A stretch of 64,000 nucleotides of DNA from Jeotgalibacillus aurantiacus (GTDB lineage Bacteria > Bacillota > Bacilli > Bacillales > Jeotgalibacillaceae): assembly GCF_020595125.1 (NCBI RefSeq), contig NZ_JACNMS010000001.1, forward strand, positions 868,001-932,000, read 5' to 3'. Below the pieces are notes generated by a model that had not been told where the DNA came from, did not search any database, and saw only the letters and a program-made list of their open reading frames with translations. Below are positions 1 to 7,463 of the stretch, in pieces; position 1 is the first letter of the stretch, and each line of letters opens with the position of its first letter. Made by a program: the position numbers and the translations under genes.

Positions 1-508
1 CCACAACAGAGCTTGCGCGACCGTGATATCCAACAGGTAAAGACGTCCAGTTTGGCATCAGGGCATTTTCCTTCCCCCGAAACATCGTACCCACATTGGT
101 CGCATGCTCCTTTGATGCATAGAAATCGGTGTAGTCCCCGATTTGAGCCGGGAGTAATAAAGATGCTGTTTTCATTGGAATGATTGCTTTTTCCCGCAGC
201 TCAGTATGATCTCTCAGCTCCGGTTCATCCTCATGTAAAAGCCGCTGAATCTCCTCTCTGACTAGCGTCCAATTCTGTTTTCCAAGACTCATAAAACGAT
301 TGAGGGATGGCTGATTAAAGACGGCCTCCTCTTTGAACCCTGCACGCCTGAAAAAACCTTCCGCTTCAAGCACTGACAAATCCAGAATGTAGTCGCCAAT
401 CGCCACACCAATCCGGGGATCTCCTTCATTTGAAGTCTTAAAAACCCCATATGGTAAATTCTGAATCGGAAAGTGAGAAGACGGATCTACCTGAATAAAT
501 GACCTCAT
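1..508 (-). CDS. fah: Fumarylacetoacetase, C-terminal part outside the window
   Basis: Hydrolyses fumarylacetoacetate to fumarate and acetoacetate, the last step of tyrosine/homogentisate breakdown in the cytosol. Only about 169 N-terminal residues are inside the window. The start ([17 protein letters not shown]) follows AAAGGA at normal spacing, 14 nt after the stop of the upstream gene. The stretch [18 protein letters not shown] followed by MFRG is the family's conserved active-site entry region, and [12 protein letters not shown] follows close to the window edge. It is the third gene of a leftward operon that begins with 4-hydroxyphenylpyruvate dioxygenase, which supports the assignment. 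Homogentisate dioxygenase is not in view and may lie beyond the edge. Confidence 0.93.
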   Translation of the reverse strand, partial: MRSFIQVDPSSHFPIQNLPYGVFKTSNEGDPRIGVAIGDYILDLSVLEAEGFFRRAGFKEEAVFNQPSLNRFMSLGKQNWTLVREEIQRLLHEDEPELRDHTELREKAIIPMKTASLLLPAQIGDYTDFYASKEHATNVGTMFRGKENALMPNWTSLPVGYHGRASSVV

Positions 509-522
509 GATGACCGTCCTTT

Positions 523-1482
523 CTATTCGTTCAACAGTCCAAGCGTACGCAAATCCTCGAGCGGCTCGGTAAAGCTGCAGCTGCCATAGGAAATGAACGC
601 TGTTTTACGCAACTTTTTAATCTCTTCTACTGAGATGCCTAGCTCCCGCCAACCTGCTCCGGTTTTGGATAAGGTAAAGTCTGTGGAATTTTGATCTTTT
701 AGGATCTCTGTAATCGTTTCAGGTGCCAGATTATGAACCCTCGTCAGCATGGCAGCCGTGAATACATTTAAAAAGCCGTGCATCTCCGTTTGCACCTCAG
801 ATCGATACATACGAACCGGATGGTGCAGGCCTGCCGTGAACTTTTGCGGAACCCCCCTGTCGCTGCAGGCTTTCAGGATCCATGCAAGCTGCTTTGGCTC
901 CGGAAAAGCAGCTGCCGTCACGCCGCCTGTCCGGAATTTAAAACCAAGTGTTGTGTCCTGGGTCCGATTGTGATGAGCAATGGCATCAAGCGCTTTTAAA
1001 AGGCGCTGCTCTCCAGCTGATTCATCCGGAAGCTCAAGAAATGTCCGGATCGCAAGACTGGCTGATTGCTCCGCAATTTCTTTTAGTAACGACGGCTCCG
1101 GTGTTGCTGGGAGAGGCAGCTCAATCATGGACACCGCCACCTGTCCCTCCGCCTTTGCCAGAAAGGTCCGGATGACTTGCAGATCTTCCTTGAAATAGGG
1201 AAGAACCTCTGCATCCGTCGGACTTTTTCTGGCAATGACCGAGCAGTCCAGCCTTTGTTTTTGTGTAAACAGCTTGAGATAAGGCTGCAGCTCATTCAGC
1301 CTGACTGCAGGAATAATAAAACGGCCGAGCATCCAGGCATCTTTGTCAGCAAGATAGGAAGCGTAGTTGCGAACTGCATCATTCATAGAGAGCTGAGCCG
1401 GTGGAAACAGTCCGGCATAATCGATTAGCCCCGATAAATACGCCTGTATCCCCGCCGGAATGTGCGCCTTAAATGTTTCCAC
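523..1482 (-). CDS. Conserved barrel-like protein of unknown function in the tyrosine-degradation operon
   Basis: No function is assigned. The reading frame stays open upstream to 1635, but that part overlaps hpd. The best start is GTG at 1482, with AGGAG at 1487-1491, giving 319 residues and a 14-nt overlap with the end of hpd, so the two genes look translationally coupled. The protein starts [16 protein letters not shown] and carries [12 protein letters not shown] near the N-terminus. It has a C-terminal run with [17 protein letters not shown] and [10 protein letters not shown]; glycine/histidine-rich loops after predicted strands suggest an alpha/beta barrel. Its place between hpd and fah suggests a role in homogentisate catabolism. 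Since no maleylacetoacetate isomerase is visible, a substitute isomerase is possible, but that is inference only. Confidence 0.8.
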   Translation of the reverse strand: METFKAHIPAGIQAYLSGLIDYAGLFPPAQLSMNDAVRNYASYLADKDAWMLGRFIIPAVRLNELQPYLKLFTQKQRLDCSVIARKSPTDAEVLPYFKEDLQVIRTFLAKAEGQVAVSMIELPLPATPEPSLLKEIAEQSASLAIRTFLELPDESAGEQRLLKALDAIAHHNRTQDTTLGFKFRTGGVTAAAFPEPKQLAWILKACSDRGVPQKFTAGLHHPVRMYRSEVQTEMHGFLNVFTAAMLTRVHNLAPETITEILKDQNSTDFTLSKTGAGWRELGISVEEIKKLRKTAFISYGSCSFTEPLEDLRTLGLLNE

Positions 1483-2590
1483 GACGCTCCTGCTCACGTT
1501 CAATGGACTCAAAAAGCGCTTTAAAATTCCCTTCGCCAAAGCCGCGCGCCCCTTTACGCTGGATGATCTCAATAAACAGTGTCGGGCGGTCAACAATCGG
1601 CTTTGTGAAAATCTGCAGCAGATATCCCTCATCATCGCGGTCCACTAAAATATTCAGCTCCTGAAGCTTCTGCACATCCTCATCAATGTCACCAACGCGT
1701 GCTACAAGATCCTCATAATACGTGGATGGCGTCTGTAAAAACTCCACGCCATTTTCACGCAGCGCACGAACCGTGGAGATAATGTCATTCGTCAGCACAG
1801 CTAAATGCTGAACGCCTGGACCGTTATGGAAATCAAGGTATTCCTGAATCTGAGACTTGCGTTTCCCTTCAGCCGGCTCATTGATTGGAAACTTGATACG
1901 GCCTGTTCCGTTCATCATCACCTTTGACATGAGAGCAGAATATTCCGTTGAAATATTTTCATCATCAAAATGCTTCAGCACGTTAAACCCAAACACTTTT
2001 TCATAATAGCTCGTCCACTCATCCATGCGCTCCACATTTCCAACAACATGGTCGATCCCGACAAGACCGATTGACTTTGCCGTCCCTGGACCTTCATAAG
2101 GCTCGTAGCCAGGAAGGAAGCTGCCCTTGTAATCCTGATTTTCAATCAGTGTGTGTACCACATCTCCATATGTACCAATAATCGCTTTTTTAACCGTGCC
2201 GTTTTCATCACTTTCTGTCCAGGGCTCCTGATTGGCAATGCCGCCACGCTCAATCGCGCCGTGATAAGCCTCGTCCACGTTAGATACCTTAAGTCCAATA
2301 TCTTTAGTGCCTTCACCGTGCAGCTTAACGAATGCCGCGATATCAGTCTGGTCAGTTAAAGAACCCGTGATGACAAGGCGGATCATGCCCTGCTCCAGCA
2401 CATATGATACGCGCTCGCGGCTGCCCGTCTCTAAACCACGGTAAGCCTTAATTTCAAAACCGAATGCATGACAGAAAAAATACGCAGATTGCTTGGCGTT
2501 GCCGACATACAGCTCAAGGTGATGAAAGCTTTCGACCGGGAATACGTCTTTGATTGTTTCGTTGTTTAATTCAGTTACGTCTTTTGCCAT
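1469..2590 (-). CDS. hpd: 4-hydroxyphenylpyruvate dioxygenase
   Basis: Converts 4-hydroxyphenylpyruvate to homogentisate with Fe(II) and O2. The 373-residue length is typical. It has two VOC (glyoxalase-fold) halves: an N-terminal one starting at FHHLELYVG (about residue 22) and a catalytic one starting at GIDHVVGNV. The expected iron ligands are present at His181, His262 (GVQHLAVLT) and Glu341 (LFIEIIQRKG). The C-terminal helix GARGFGEGNFKALFESIE is the usual gate. ATG at 2590 is preceded by AGGAGG at good spacing. It is the first gene of the leftward operon, with a cre site over its -35 region, so carbon catabolite repression is likely. Confidence 0.97.
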   Translation of the reverse strand: MAKDVTELNNETIKDVFPVESFHHLELYVGNAKQSAYFFCHAFGFEIKAYRGLETGSRERVSYVLEQGMIRLVITGSLTDQTDIAAFVKLHGEGTKDIGLKVSNVDEAYHGAIERGGIANQEPWTESDENGTVKKAIIGTYGDVVHTLIENQDYKGSFLPGYEPYEGPGTAKSIGLVGIDHVVGNVERMDEWTSYYEKVFGFNVLKHFDDENISTEYSALMSKVMMNGTGRIKFPINEPAEGKRKSQIQEYLDFHNGPGVQHLAVLTNDIISTVRALRENGVEFLQTPSTYYEDLVARVGDIDEDVQKLQELNILVDRDDEGYLLQIFTKPIVDRPTLFIEIIQRKGARGFGEGNFKALFESIEREQERRGNI

Positions 2591-2630
2591 TTTTAGGGCC
2601 TCCTAGAAAAAATTTAGAATCTTTTTAAAA

Positions 2631-2668
2631 ATTTTAATCTTTAGTATGTCACATTGCAAACGCTTACT
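2631..2668 (-). promoter_or_regulatory. hpd promoter with overlapping cre (CcpA) site
   Basis: On the minus strand TTGCAA (2655-2660) and TAAAAT (2631-2636) are separated by 18 nt, about 40 nt ahead of hpd. Positions 2654-2668 read TTGCAAACGCTTACT, which fits the cre consensus WTGNAANCGNWNNCW at every fixed position and covers the -35 box. CcpA bound here would block RNA polymerase. The motif match is seen directly; repression is inferred from the known mechanism. Confidence 0.7.
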
Positions 2669-2713
2669 TTAACGCGTGAAATTGATAGAAGGGTGAAGGT
2701 TTGAAGGCAATCG

Positions 2714-2823
2714 TGCCGGACCTCACCCTCCCTTTCCGCGGCCGCGCGGTGAACCCACTGTGCTTCGCACATCGGTTTCACCTGTCGCTTCACTGCCGCA
2801 GGAGTGTCGGGTGAGGTCCAGCA
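2714..2823. repeat. GC-rich intergenic inverted-repeat element
   Basis: Eleven-base arms GGACCTCACCC (2718-2728) and GGGTGAGGTCC (2809-2819) enclose a GC-rich core with a nested GGTGAACC/GGTTTCACC pair. The core contains CTTTCCGCGG and CCGCAGGAGTGTCGGG, similar to a roughly 100-bp element common between genes in Bacillaceae. It stands out from the AT-rich surroundings. It could be a small non-autonomous repeat or a structured transcript end. The open frame across it (2641-2898) is not credible as a gene. Confidence 0.5.
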
Positions 2824-2953
2824 CTCTGATCTGATAAACGGACACTTATCTTTGAAAATCAAAATTGCCGCGATTGGAAATTTTTTGTAGTTGATCAATG
2901 GTCATAAAAAAATCCTTTATCACGATCATGCGGTAGTGCTTTGACCTCGATCC

Positions 2954-2983
2954 TTGCGATCGCGTTTGTGGCGTCTTTATAAT
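2954..2983 (+). promoter_or_regulatory. Predicted sigma-A promoter
   Basis: TTGCGA (2954-2959), an 18-nt spacer and a perfect TATAAT (2978-2983), about 40 nt ahead of the GTG start of the DUF1450-like gene. Confidence 0.5.
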
Positions 2984-3023
2984 CACTGCAAGCAGTGTGA
3001 TTATCGATGGGAGGTTGTGTGGC

Positions 3024-3263
3024 GTGACGCATATGGTGAAGTTTTGCCCGAATAATTTTAAAGGTGAGCTTGGGGAGACAAAGCAGCGTGTGAGGGAGTT
3101 AGCTGATACGGAAGTGGTGGAGCGGCTTTGCTTGAATTTTTGTGGTCAGTGTATTGTTCAGCCTTTTGCGATTGTAGATGGTAAGGGTGTGTTTTGTGAT
3201 CAAGTAGATCAGCTTTTTCCTGCGATTATGGATAAGCTTGGACAATCGGTTTCGACGCAATAA
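3024..3263 (+). CDS. DUF1450-like small cysteine-rich protein
   Basis: This 79-residue protein resembles the YuzB/DUF1450 family of Bacillales: a first motif VKFCPNNF, then a cysteine cluster LCLNFCGQC in mid-protein and VQPFAIVDGK after it. The family is of unknown biochemical function; the cysteine pattern looks thioredoxin- or metal-binding-like. The start is GTG at 3024 because GGGAGG at 3009-3014 sits 9 nt before it; a frame opening further upstream at 2997 would include the Shine-Dalgarno sequence. It ends just before the cre-like site of the phenylalanine dehydrogenase gene, in the same direction, so read-through is possible. Confidence 0.75.
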   Translation: MTHMVKFCPNNFKGELGETKQRVRELADTEVVERLCLNFCGQCIVQPFAIVDGKGVFCDQVDQLFPAIMDKLGQSVSTQ

Positions 3264-3265
3264 AA

Positions 3266-3279
3266 TGTAAGCGCTTTAT
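3266..3279 (+). promoter_or_regulatory. cre-like CcpA site upstream of phenylalanine dehydrogenase
   Basis: TGTAAGCGCTTTAT lies about 40 nt ahead of the coding region. It matches the first 12 positions of TGWAANCGNTNWCA and differs at the last two, and it contains the AAGCGCTT core. It probably places the gene under catabolite control, matching the cre site on the hpd operon. Confidence 0.55.
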
Positions 3280-3318
3280 TTTACTGGCATATTAATTTAC
3301 AAGCGGGGGTAAGATGGG

Positions 3319-4467
3319 ATGAAGATGATGACAAAGGCTGAGACAAAGACTGCGATGTCAGCAGATCTTTTTGAGTTAATGCAGGAGCACGAGCAGGTCG
3401 TATTTTGTAATGATCCGGAAACGGGCCTGCGGGCGATTATTGCGATACATAACACAACACTTGGACCGGCGATTGGCGGGACGAGGATGAGAAATTATGA
3501 GACGACTGAGGAAGCGCTTGAGGACGTGCTGAAGCTTTCTAAAGGAATGACATATAAGTGTGCAGCTGCTGACGTTGATTTTGGGGGCGGAAAAGGTGTG
3601 ATTATCGGGGATCCATCGAAGGATAAAACGCCTGAGCTGTTCCGGGCATACGGTCAGTTTGTTGAGTCGCTGAACGGCCGCTTTTACACAGGGACGGATA
3701 TGGGAACGGTGCTTGAGGACTTTGTGCACTCGCACAAAGAGACGAACTGTATCGCCGGGCTGCCGGAGGAATATGGCGGTGGCGGTGAAACGTCGATTCC
3801 GACTGCGCTTGGCGTCCTGTATGGGATCAAAGCGGTTTCGAAGACTTTATACGGTACAGAAAACCTTCTTGAAAAAACATTCTCCATTCAGGGGCTTGGT
3901 AAAGTTGGATTCAAAGTCGCTGAGCATTTATTAAAGGAAGGTGCGAATTTGTATGTGACAGATATTAATCCTGATATGATCAACGCGCTTGTACAAAAAG
4001 GTGAGCTGATGGGCAGAAGCGTGATTCCGGTTCAGGGAGACGACATTTACAGCGTACCGGCTGACATCTTTGTCCCATGTGCCATTGGCGGCATCATCAA
4101 TGAGCAGACGACTGAACAGCTAAAGGTCAAGGCCATCACAGGAGCTGCCAACAACCAGCTTTTACACGAGTCGCTTGCTGTGACGTTAAAAGAAAAAGGC
4201 ATTCTCTACGCACCGGATTATATCGTCAACAGCGGCGGCATTATTCAGGTAACCGATGAGCTCTACACGCCAAACAAAGAACGCGTCCTGAAAAAAACAA
4301 AAGCCATCTATCACTCCCTGCTTGAAATCTTCGCCCAGGCAGACGAAAGAAACATCACCACCATCGAAGCCGCCAACACCATGTGCGAACAGCGCATGGC
4401 CACAAGAAGACGCCGCAACAGCTTCTTCTCACCAAGAAAGTGTGCGAAGTGGGATGTGAGGCATTAA
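3319..4467 (+). CDS. pdh: Phenylalanine dehydrogenase (Glu/Leu/Phe/Val dehydrogenase family)
   Basis: NAD-dependent oxidative deamination of phenylalanine to phenylpyruvate. The family is clear from [30 protein letters not shown] (substrate lysine K80 and catalytic lysine K92) and the Rossmann motif GLGKVG. Phenylalanine rather than leucine dehydrogenase is favoured by the C-terminal [18 protein letters not shown], close to the NSFFS...KWN tail of Bacillus badius/Sporosarcina-type enzymes, and by the neighbouring aromatic catabolic operon. The length of 382 is usual. GGGGGT lies 8 nt before ATG 3319. Leucine or valine as substrate cannot be excluded from sequence alone. Confidence 0.88.
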   Translation: MKMMTKAETKTAMSADLFELMQEHEQVVFCNDPETGLRAIIAIHNTTLGPAIGGTRMRNYETTEEALEDVLKLSKGMTYKCAAADVDFGGGKGVIIGDPSKDKTPELFRAYGQFVESLNGRFYTGTDMGTVLEDFVHSHKETNCIAGLPEEYGGGGETSIPTALGVLYGIKAVSKTLYGTENLLEKTFSIQGLGKVGFKVAEHLLKEGANLYVTDINPDMINALVQKGELMGRSVIPVQGDDIYSVPADIFVPCAIGGIINEQTTEQLKVKAITGAANNQLLHESLAVTLKEKGILYAPDYIVNSGGIIQVTDELYTPNKERVLKKTKAIYHSLLEIFAQADERNITTIEAANTMCEQRMATRRRRNSFFSPRKCAKWDVRH

Positions 4468-4479
4468 AATTTATAAAAA

Positions 4480-4506
4480 ACAGAGCCGGTTTGGCTCTGT
4501 TTTTTT
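4480..4506 (+). terminator. Rho-independent terminator of phenylalanine dehydrogenase gene
   Basis: ACAGAGCC and GGCTCTGT pair around a 5-nt loop and are followed by seven T residues, 12 nt after the stop codon. Confidence 0.9.
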
Positions 4507-4540
4507 GCGTAGAGTTGGGGTCTGTCCCTCCGGTCTACCG
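4507..4540 (+). repeat. Intergenic tag family T2 (GTAGA..GGGTCTGTCCC..TCTAC)
   Basis: Short element with GTAGA at one end, GGGGTCTGTCCC in the middle and TCTAC at the other. Related copies lie at 5086-5117, 5405-5464 (two copies head to head), 5614-5648 (reverse), 10619-10672 and 11420-11475. This copy overlaps the end of the next leftward gene by a few bases. Confidence 0.6.
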
Positions 4541-5044
4541 TAATCGGACCTCATTCACTCTGTTTAAGTAGTAACCTAATACATATTTTTCATAAACATC
4601 CTTTAGGTGTTGGTTGAGAATCGCGCCTTTGGGTAACCTTTCCCATGCAGCATCCGTTTCCTCATCAAAGGCGTCCTTCATGGCCTGTAGAAAAGCTTGA
4701 TCATTTTTGTGATGATCAAGTTCGGGCATGTTGAGCGTTTGATCAATGAAGTCATAAATCTTTGGATTTCTTTGTTCTTCATCTAACAAATTCACAACCT
4801 CGCAGCCTAGTGCAATGATCGAGCCCTGGTGCAAGAGCTCCGCCTCTTTTCCGTAAATCACTTCATCTTTTTCAGACATGACGGTTGCAAATAAGAACTT
4901 TTCATAGTCTACAGGTTCGAAGTCAATGTTATGGCCAAACCCACCGTAGCTTCTGGCCATATCATGATACATCCAGAGGATATGCATGATCGTCTCTCTG
5001 GCTTCCGGAAAACGTTGATCGTTGAGGTAAAATCGGTCTTTCAT
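4535..5044 (-). CDS. Hypothetical acidic protein
   Basis: 169 residues, family not recognised. It starts MKDRFYLNDQRFPEARET and is mostly helical with many acidic residues and no signal peptide or membrane segment, so probably cytosolic. An upstream GTG pair exists, but ATG 5044 has AGGTGG at 11 nt and is the simplest start. It ends with the intergenic T2 tag immediately after, and another T2 copy (5086-5117) lies just upstream. It appears to be a single-gene unit, convergent with the phenylalanine dehydrogenase gene. Confidence 0.65.
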   Translation of the reverse strand: MKDRFYLNDQRFPEARETIMHILWMYHDMARSYGGFGHNIDFEPVDYEKFLFATVMSEKDEVIYGKEAELLHQGSIIALGCEVVNLLDEEQRNPKIYDFIDQTLNMPELDHHKNDQAFLQAMKDAFDEETDAAWERLPKGAILNQHLKDVYEKYVLGYYLNRVNEVRLR

Positions 5045-5085
5045 GATTATAGACACCACCTATAACGGATTATGGCTGGATCACT

Positions 5086-5117
5086 GCGTAGACTTGGGAT
5101 CTGTCCCTGAAATCTAC
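5086..5117 (+). repeat. Intergenic tag family T2, second copy
   Basis: GTAGACTTGGGATCTGTCCC with a closing TCTAC; same layout as the copy at 4507. It fills the gap between two leftward genes. Confidence 0.6.
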
Positions 5118-5119
5118 AC

Positions 5120-5305
5120 TTACCCTAACAACATGAGAAAACTATACATCTGTGCAAATATAAAACCAAAGGTCAGAGCAATGCCTAATACGGTTTGATT
5201 ATGAGTGCTTTTTTTAGCGTGTATTTTCTTTATAAACATAAATAAATTTATTACCCAGAGCACACCGAGTAAGGGCACAATGAACAGAAGAAAAATGAAT
5301 TCCAA
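5120..5305 (-). CDS. Small two-helix membrane protein
   Basis: 61 residues and not assigned to a family. There are two hydrophobic stretches: FIFLLFIVPLLGVLWVINLF at the N-terminus and IALTFGFIFAQMYSFLMLLG at the C-terminus, joined by a basic loop KKIHAKKSTHNQ. The start is most likely TTG at 5305, because GGAGG lies at 5314-5318 with an 8-nt spacer. The in-frame ATG at 5320 overlaps that Shine-Dalgarno sequence and cannot use it. Such short proteins are often missed. Confidence 0.6.
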   Translation of the reverse strand: MEFIFLLFIVPLLGVLWVINLFMFIKKIHAKKSTHNQTVLGIALTFGFIFAQMYSFLMLLG

Positions 5306-5366
5306 ATGTTTCGCCTCCATTTTTTAGAAAATTCATCTTTTTTAGTATATCAATATGACCAATTAC

Positions 5367-5404
5367 AAAAAAGCCGAGCCAGCAATCCAGCTCTGCTTTT
5401 TTTA
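5367..5404 (-). terminator. Terminator after the nad operon region
   Basis: AAAAAGC/GAGC on one side and GCTC/GCTTTTT on the other form a hairpin with T tracts on both strands. On the minus strand it is the first terminator after nadA, so it probably ends the nad transcript, which would include the intergenic array at 5510-5612. Confidence 0.6.
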
Positions 5405-5464
5405 TGTAGACATGGGTCTTTCCCCAAGTCTACCGTAGCTCCTGGGACAGACCCTCCTCTACGC
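5405..5464. repeat. Two T2 tags in inverted orientation
   Basis: GTAGACATGGGTCTTTCCCC...GTCTACC is followed directly by GTAGCTCCTGGGACAGACCC...CTCTACGC, which is the same tag on the opposite strand. A further reverse copy is at 5614-5648. The pair brackets the 21-nt array that lies between them. Confidence 0.55.
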
Positions 5465-5509
5465 TCATAGGTCAAATGACACAATCCTTGGAAAGTTGCC
5501 TGAAATCTT

Positions 5510-5612
5510 GTGAACCGTCTCTCTTATTTTGTGAACCATCCCCAACATTCCATGAACCACCGCTAATATTTTCCGAACAACGATCAAAATTCTATGAACC
5601 TCCGTATGTTTA
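5510..5612 (-). repeat. 21-nt-period array, TGAACC family
   Basis: TGAACC-like cores begin at 5510, 5531, 5552, 5573 and 5594, exactly 21 nt apart. The start of each unit is kept (GTGAACC, GTGAACC, ATGAACC, CCGAACA, ATGAACC) and the rest varies. It lies downstream of nadA, flanked by T2 tags. No start codon with a ribosome site is seen, so it is treated as non-coding, although one minus-strand frame stays open with a 7-residue pattern (VHRIL, VRKIL, VHGML, VHKIR). Confidence 0.75.
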
Positions 5613-5649
5613 GAGCTGGACAGAGTCAGGTACAGACCCATGTCTACCT

Positions 5650-6609
5650 TCACCCAATCGCAATCATCCGCTCAATCGCGCGTTTTGCCTTGTTAGCGGT
5701 TGCTTCCGGCACGGTAATCACGTGCTGGTTTTCTTTGAGGGCTGCCAGGACTTTTTCGAGGGTGATCATTTTCATGAATGGGCAGATGGCTTCGGCATTG
5801 GCTGCGATGAAGCGTTTTTCCGGATTTTTCTTTTGCATCTGGTGGATAATGCCGACTTCAGTTGCAACAATAAATTCGTCTGCCGCTGCGTTTTCTGCGT
5901 GTTTGAGCATATGGCCTGTCGACAAAATGTGCGTCTTTTCCTGCGGCAGAACGCCTTCAGCAGTCAGGTACATGCTTGATGTGGAGCAGCCGCACTCAGG
6001 ATGGACGAGCAATTCAGCGTCAGGGTGCTTGGTCATGACATCTTCTACCTGCTCCGGACGGATCCCTGCGTGCACGTGGCATTCGCCCATCCAAATATGC
6101 ATGTTCTCACGGCCCGTTTCTTTTTGAACAAATGCACCAAGGAACATATCCGGTAAAAACAGAATCTCCTGATCCGCAGGAATGGAGTTGACGATCGCGA
6201 CCGCATTTGAAGATGTGCAGCAGTAATCGCTTAACGCTTTCACCTCAGCTGTCGTGTTCACGTATGCCACAACGACCGCCTCAGGATGCTCTGCTTTCCA
6301 GTCGCGGAGCTGATCGGCTGTAATGGAATCTGCCAGTGAGCAGCCCGCCTCGAGATCAGGTAACAGGACAGTCTTCTCCGGATTTAACACAGCTGCGGTT
6401 TCCGCCATAAAATGGACCCCGCAAAATACGATGACATCGGCCGTCGTCTCAGCAGCTGCGCGGGCAAGCATGAGTGAATCTCCCAGCACGTCCGCGATAT
6501 CCTGCACCTCCGGAATCTCGTAATTATGCGCCAGAATGATCGCATTGCGCTTTTCCTTCCACTCCTGAATTTCCTCAATCAGACGGTTTTTCGTTACGGT
6601 TGTTGTCAT
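5650..6609 (-). CDS. nadA: Quinolinate synthase A
   Basis: Condenses iminoaspartate with dihydroxyacetone phosphate to quinolinate using a [4Fe-4S] cluster. The cluster cysteines are recognisable at C90 (LEAGCSLAD), C177 (WMGECHVHAG) and in AICPFMKM near residue 272. The N-terminal AIILAHNYEIPEVQDIAD and GDSLMLAR are conserved. At 319 residues it is a little short but complete, and the C-terminus RAIERMI is usual. It overlaps nadC by 4 nt and ends the nadB-nadC-nadA operon. Confidence 0.97.
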   Translation of the reverse strand: MTTTVTKNRLIEEIQEWKEKRNAIILAHNYEIPEVQDIADVLGDSLMLARAAAETTADVIVFCGVHFMAETAAVLNPEKTVLLPDLEAGCSLADSITADQLRDWKAEHPEAVVVAYVNTTAEVKALSDYCCTSSNAVAIVNSIPADQEILFLPDMFLGAFVQKETGRENMHIWMGECHVHAGIRPEQVEDVMTKHPDAELLVHPECGCSTSSMYLTAEGVLPQEKTHILSTGHMLKHAENAAADEFIVATEVGIIHQMQKKNPEKRFIAANAEAICPFMKMITLEKVLAALKENQHVITVPEATANKAKRAIERMIAIG

Positions 6610-7463
6610 ATCAAAATCCCCTTTTCAGCGTCAGCAGTGACTTTCACACTGATATCCAGCGCTTTATATGAATGTGTTAAAAATCCAAGCGAAATGTAGT
6701 GAACGCCGCAATCGCGGTAGGCTGCCAGATTCTCAAGCGTGATACCCCCTGAAGCCTCCGTCACAATGTGATCCGGCACGAGTTTTTTCAGCTCAATGAT
6801 TTCATCTGGCGTGCGGTTATCAAACATGATCACATCCGCTCCTGCCTCTACTGCTTCAAGCACCTGCGTACGCGCTTCTGTTTCAACCTCCATTTTGACC
6901 ATATGCCCGGCACTTTTCCGGACCCGCTCAACAGCTTCAGTAATCGAGCCTGCAAATGAAATATGATTATCCTTGATCATTACGCCGTCATACAGTCCGT
7001 AGCGATGATTGAAGCCGCCACCGCAGCGGACCGCATACTTCTCAATCATCCGAAGTCCCGGCGTTGTTTTTCTCGTATCGCAAATTCTCGTCTCCGTATC
7101 ACCAAGCGTTTCAACGGCTTTTCTGGTCAGCGTTGCAATCCCGCTCATCCGTTGAACCAGATTCAACACCACCCGCTCCCCTTTTAAAAGCGTGGAAATC
7201 TGACCTGAAACCACAGCTAAACGCTGTCCGACTGAAATCGAATCCCCATCTTCTACAAACAGCTCGACCTGAACATCCGGCTGTAAAAGCGCAAAACCTG
7301 TGCGAATGATGTCCTCTCCGCAGAAAATTCCTGCTTCTTTTGCTAAAAAGACGATTTCTCCCTCAGTGCCATCGGTAAAAATCAGATCCGTGGTCAGATC
7401 CTGCTCACCAATATCCTCTATCAAAAATTGCTCAATGCTTGATCGCAGCTTTAATGCGTTCAT
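6606..7463 (-). CDS. nadC: Nicotinate-nucleotide pyrophosphorylase (carboxylating)
   Basis: Makes nicotinate mononucleotide from quinolinate and PRPP. The 285-residue protein carries the family hallmarks DIGEQDLTTD at the N-terminus, LVQRMSGIAT, TRKTTPGLR followed by KYAVRCGGGFNHR, and the phosphate-binding EASGGI near the C-terminus. ATG 7463 has GAGGG a few bases upstream and lies inside the 3' end of nadB (32-nt overlap), so the genes are coupled. Middle gene of the operon. Confidence 0.97.
   Translation of the reverse strand: MNALKLRSSIEQFLIEDIGEQDLTTDLIFTDGTEGEIVFLAKEAGIFCGEDIIRTGFALLQPDVQVELFVEDGDSISVGQRLAVVSGQISTLLKGERVVLNLVQRMSGIATLTRKAVETLGDTETRICDTRKTTPGLRMIEKYAVRCGGGFNHRYGLYDGVMIKDNHISFAGSITEAVERVRKSAGHMVKMEVETEARTQVLEAVEAGADVIMFDNRTPDEIIELKKLVPDHIVTEASGGITLENLAAYRDCGVHYISLGFLTHSYKALDISVKVTADAEKGILI

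Noticed and set aside
2641-2898. 85-codon frame over the GC-rich inverted repeat
   Set aside because: No ribosome site; explained by the repeat element and the hpd promoter region.
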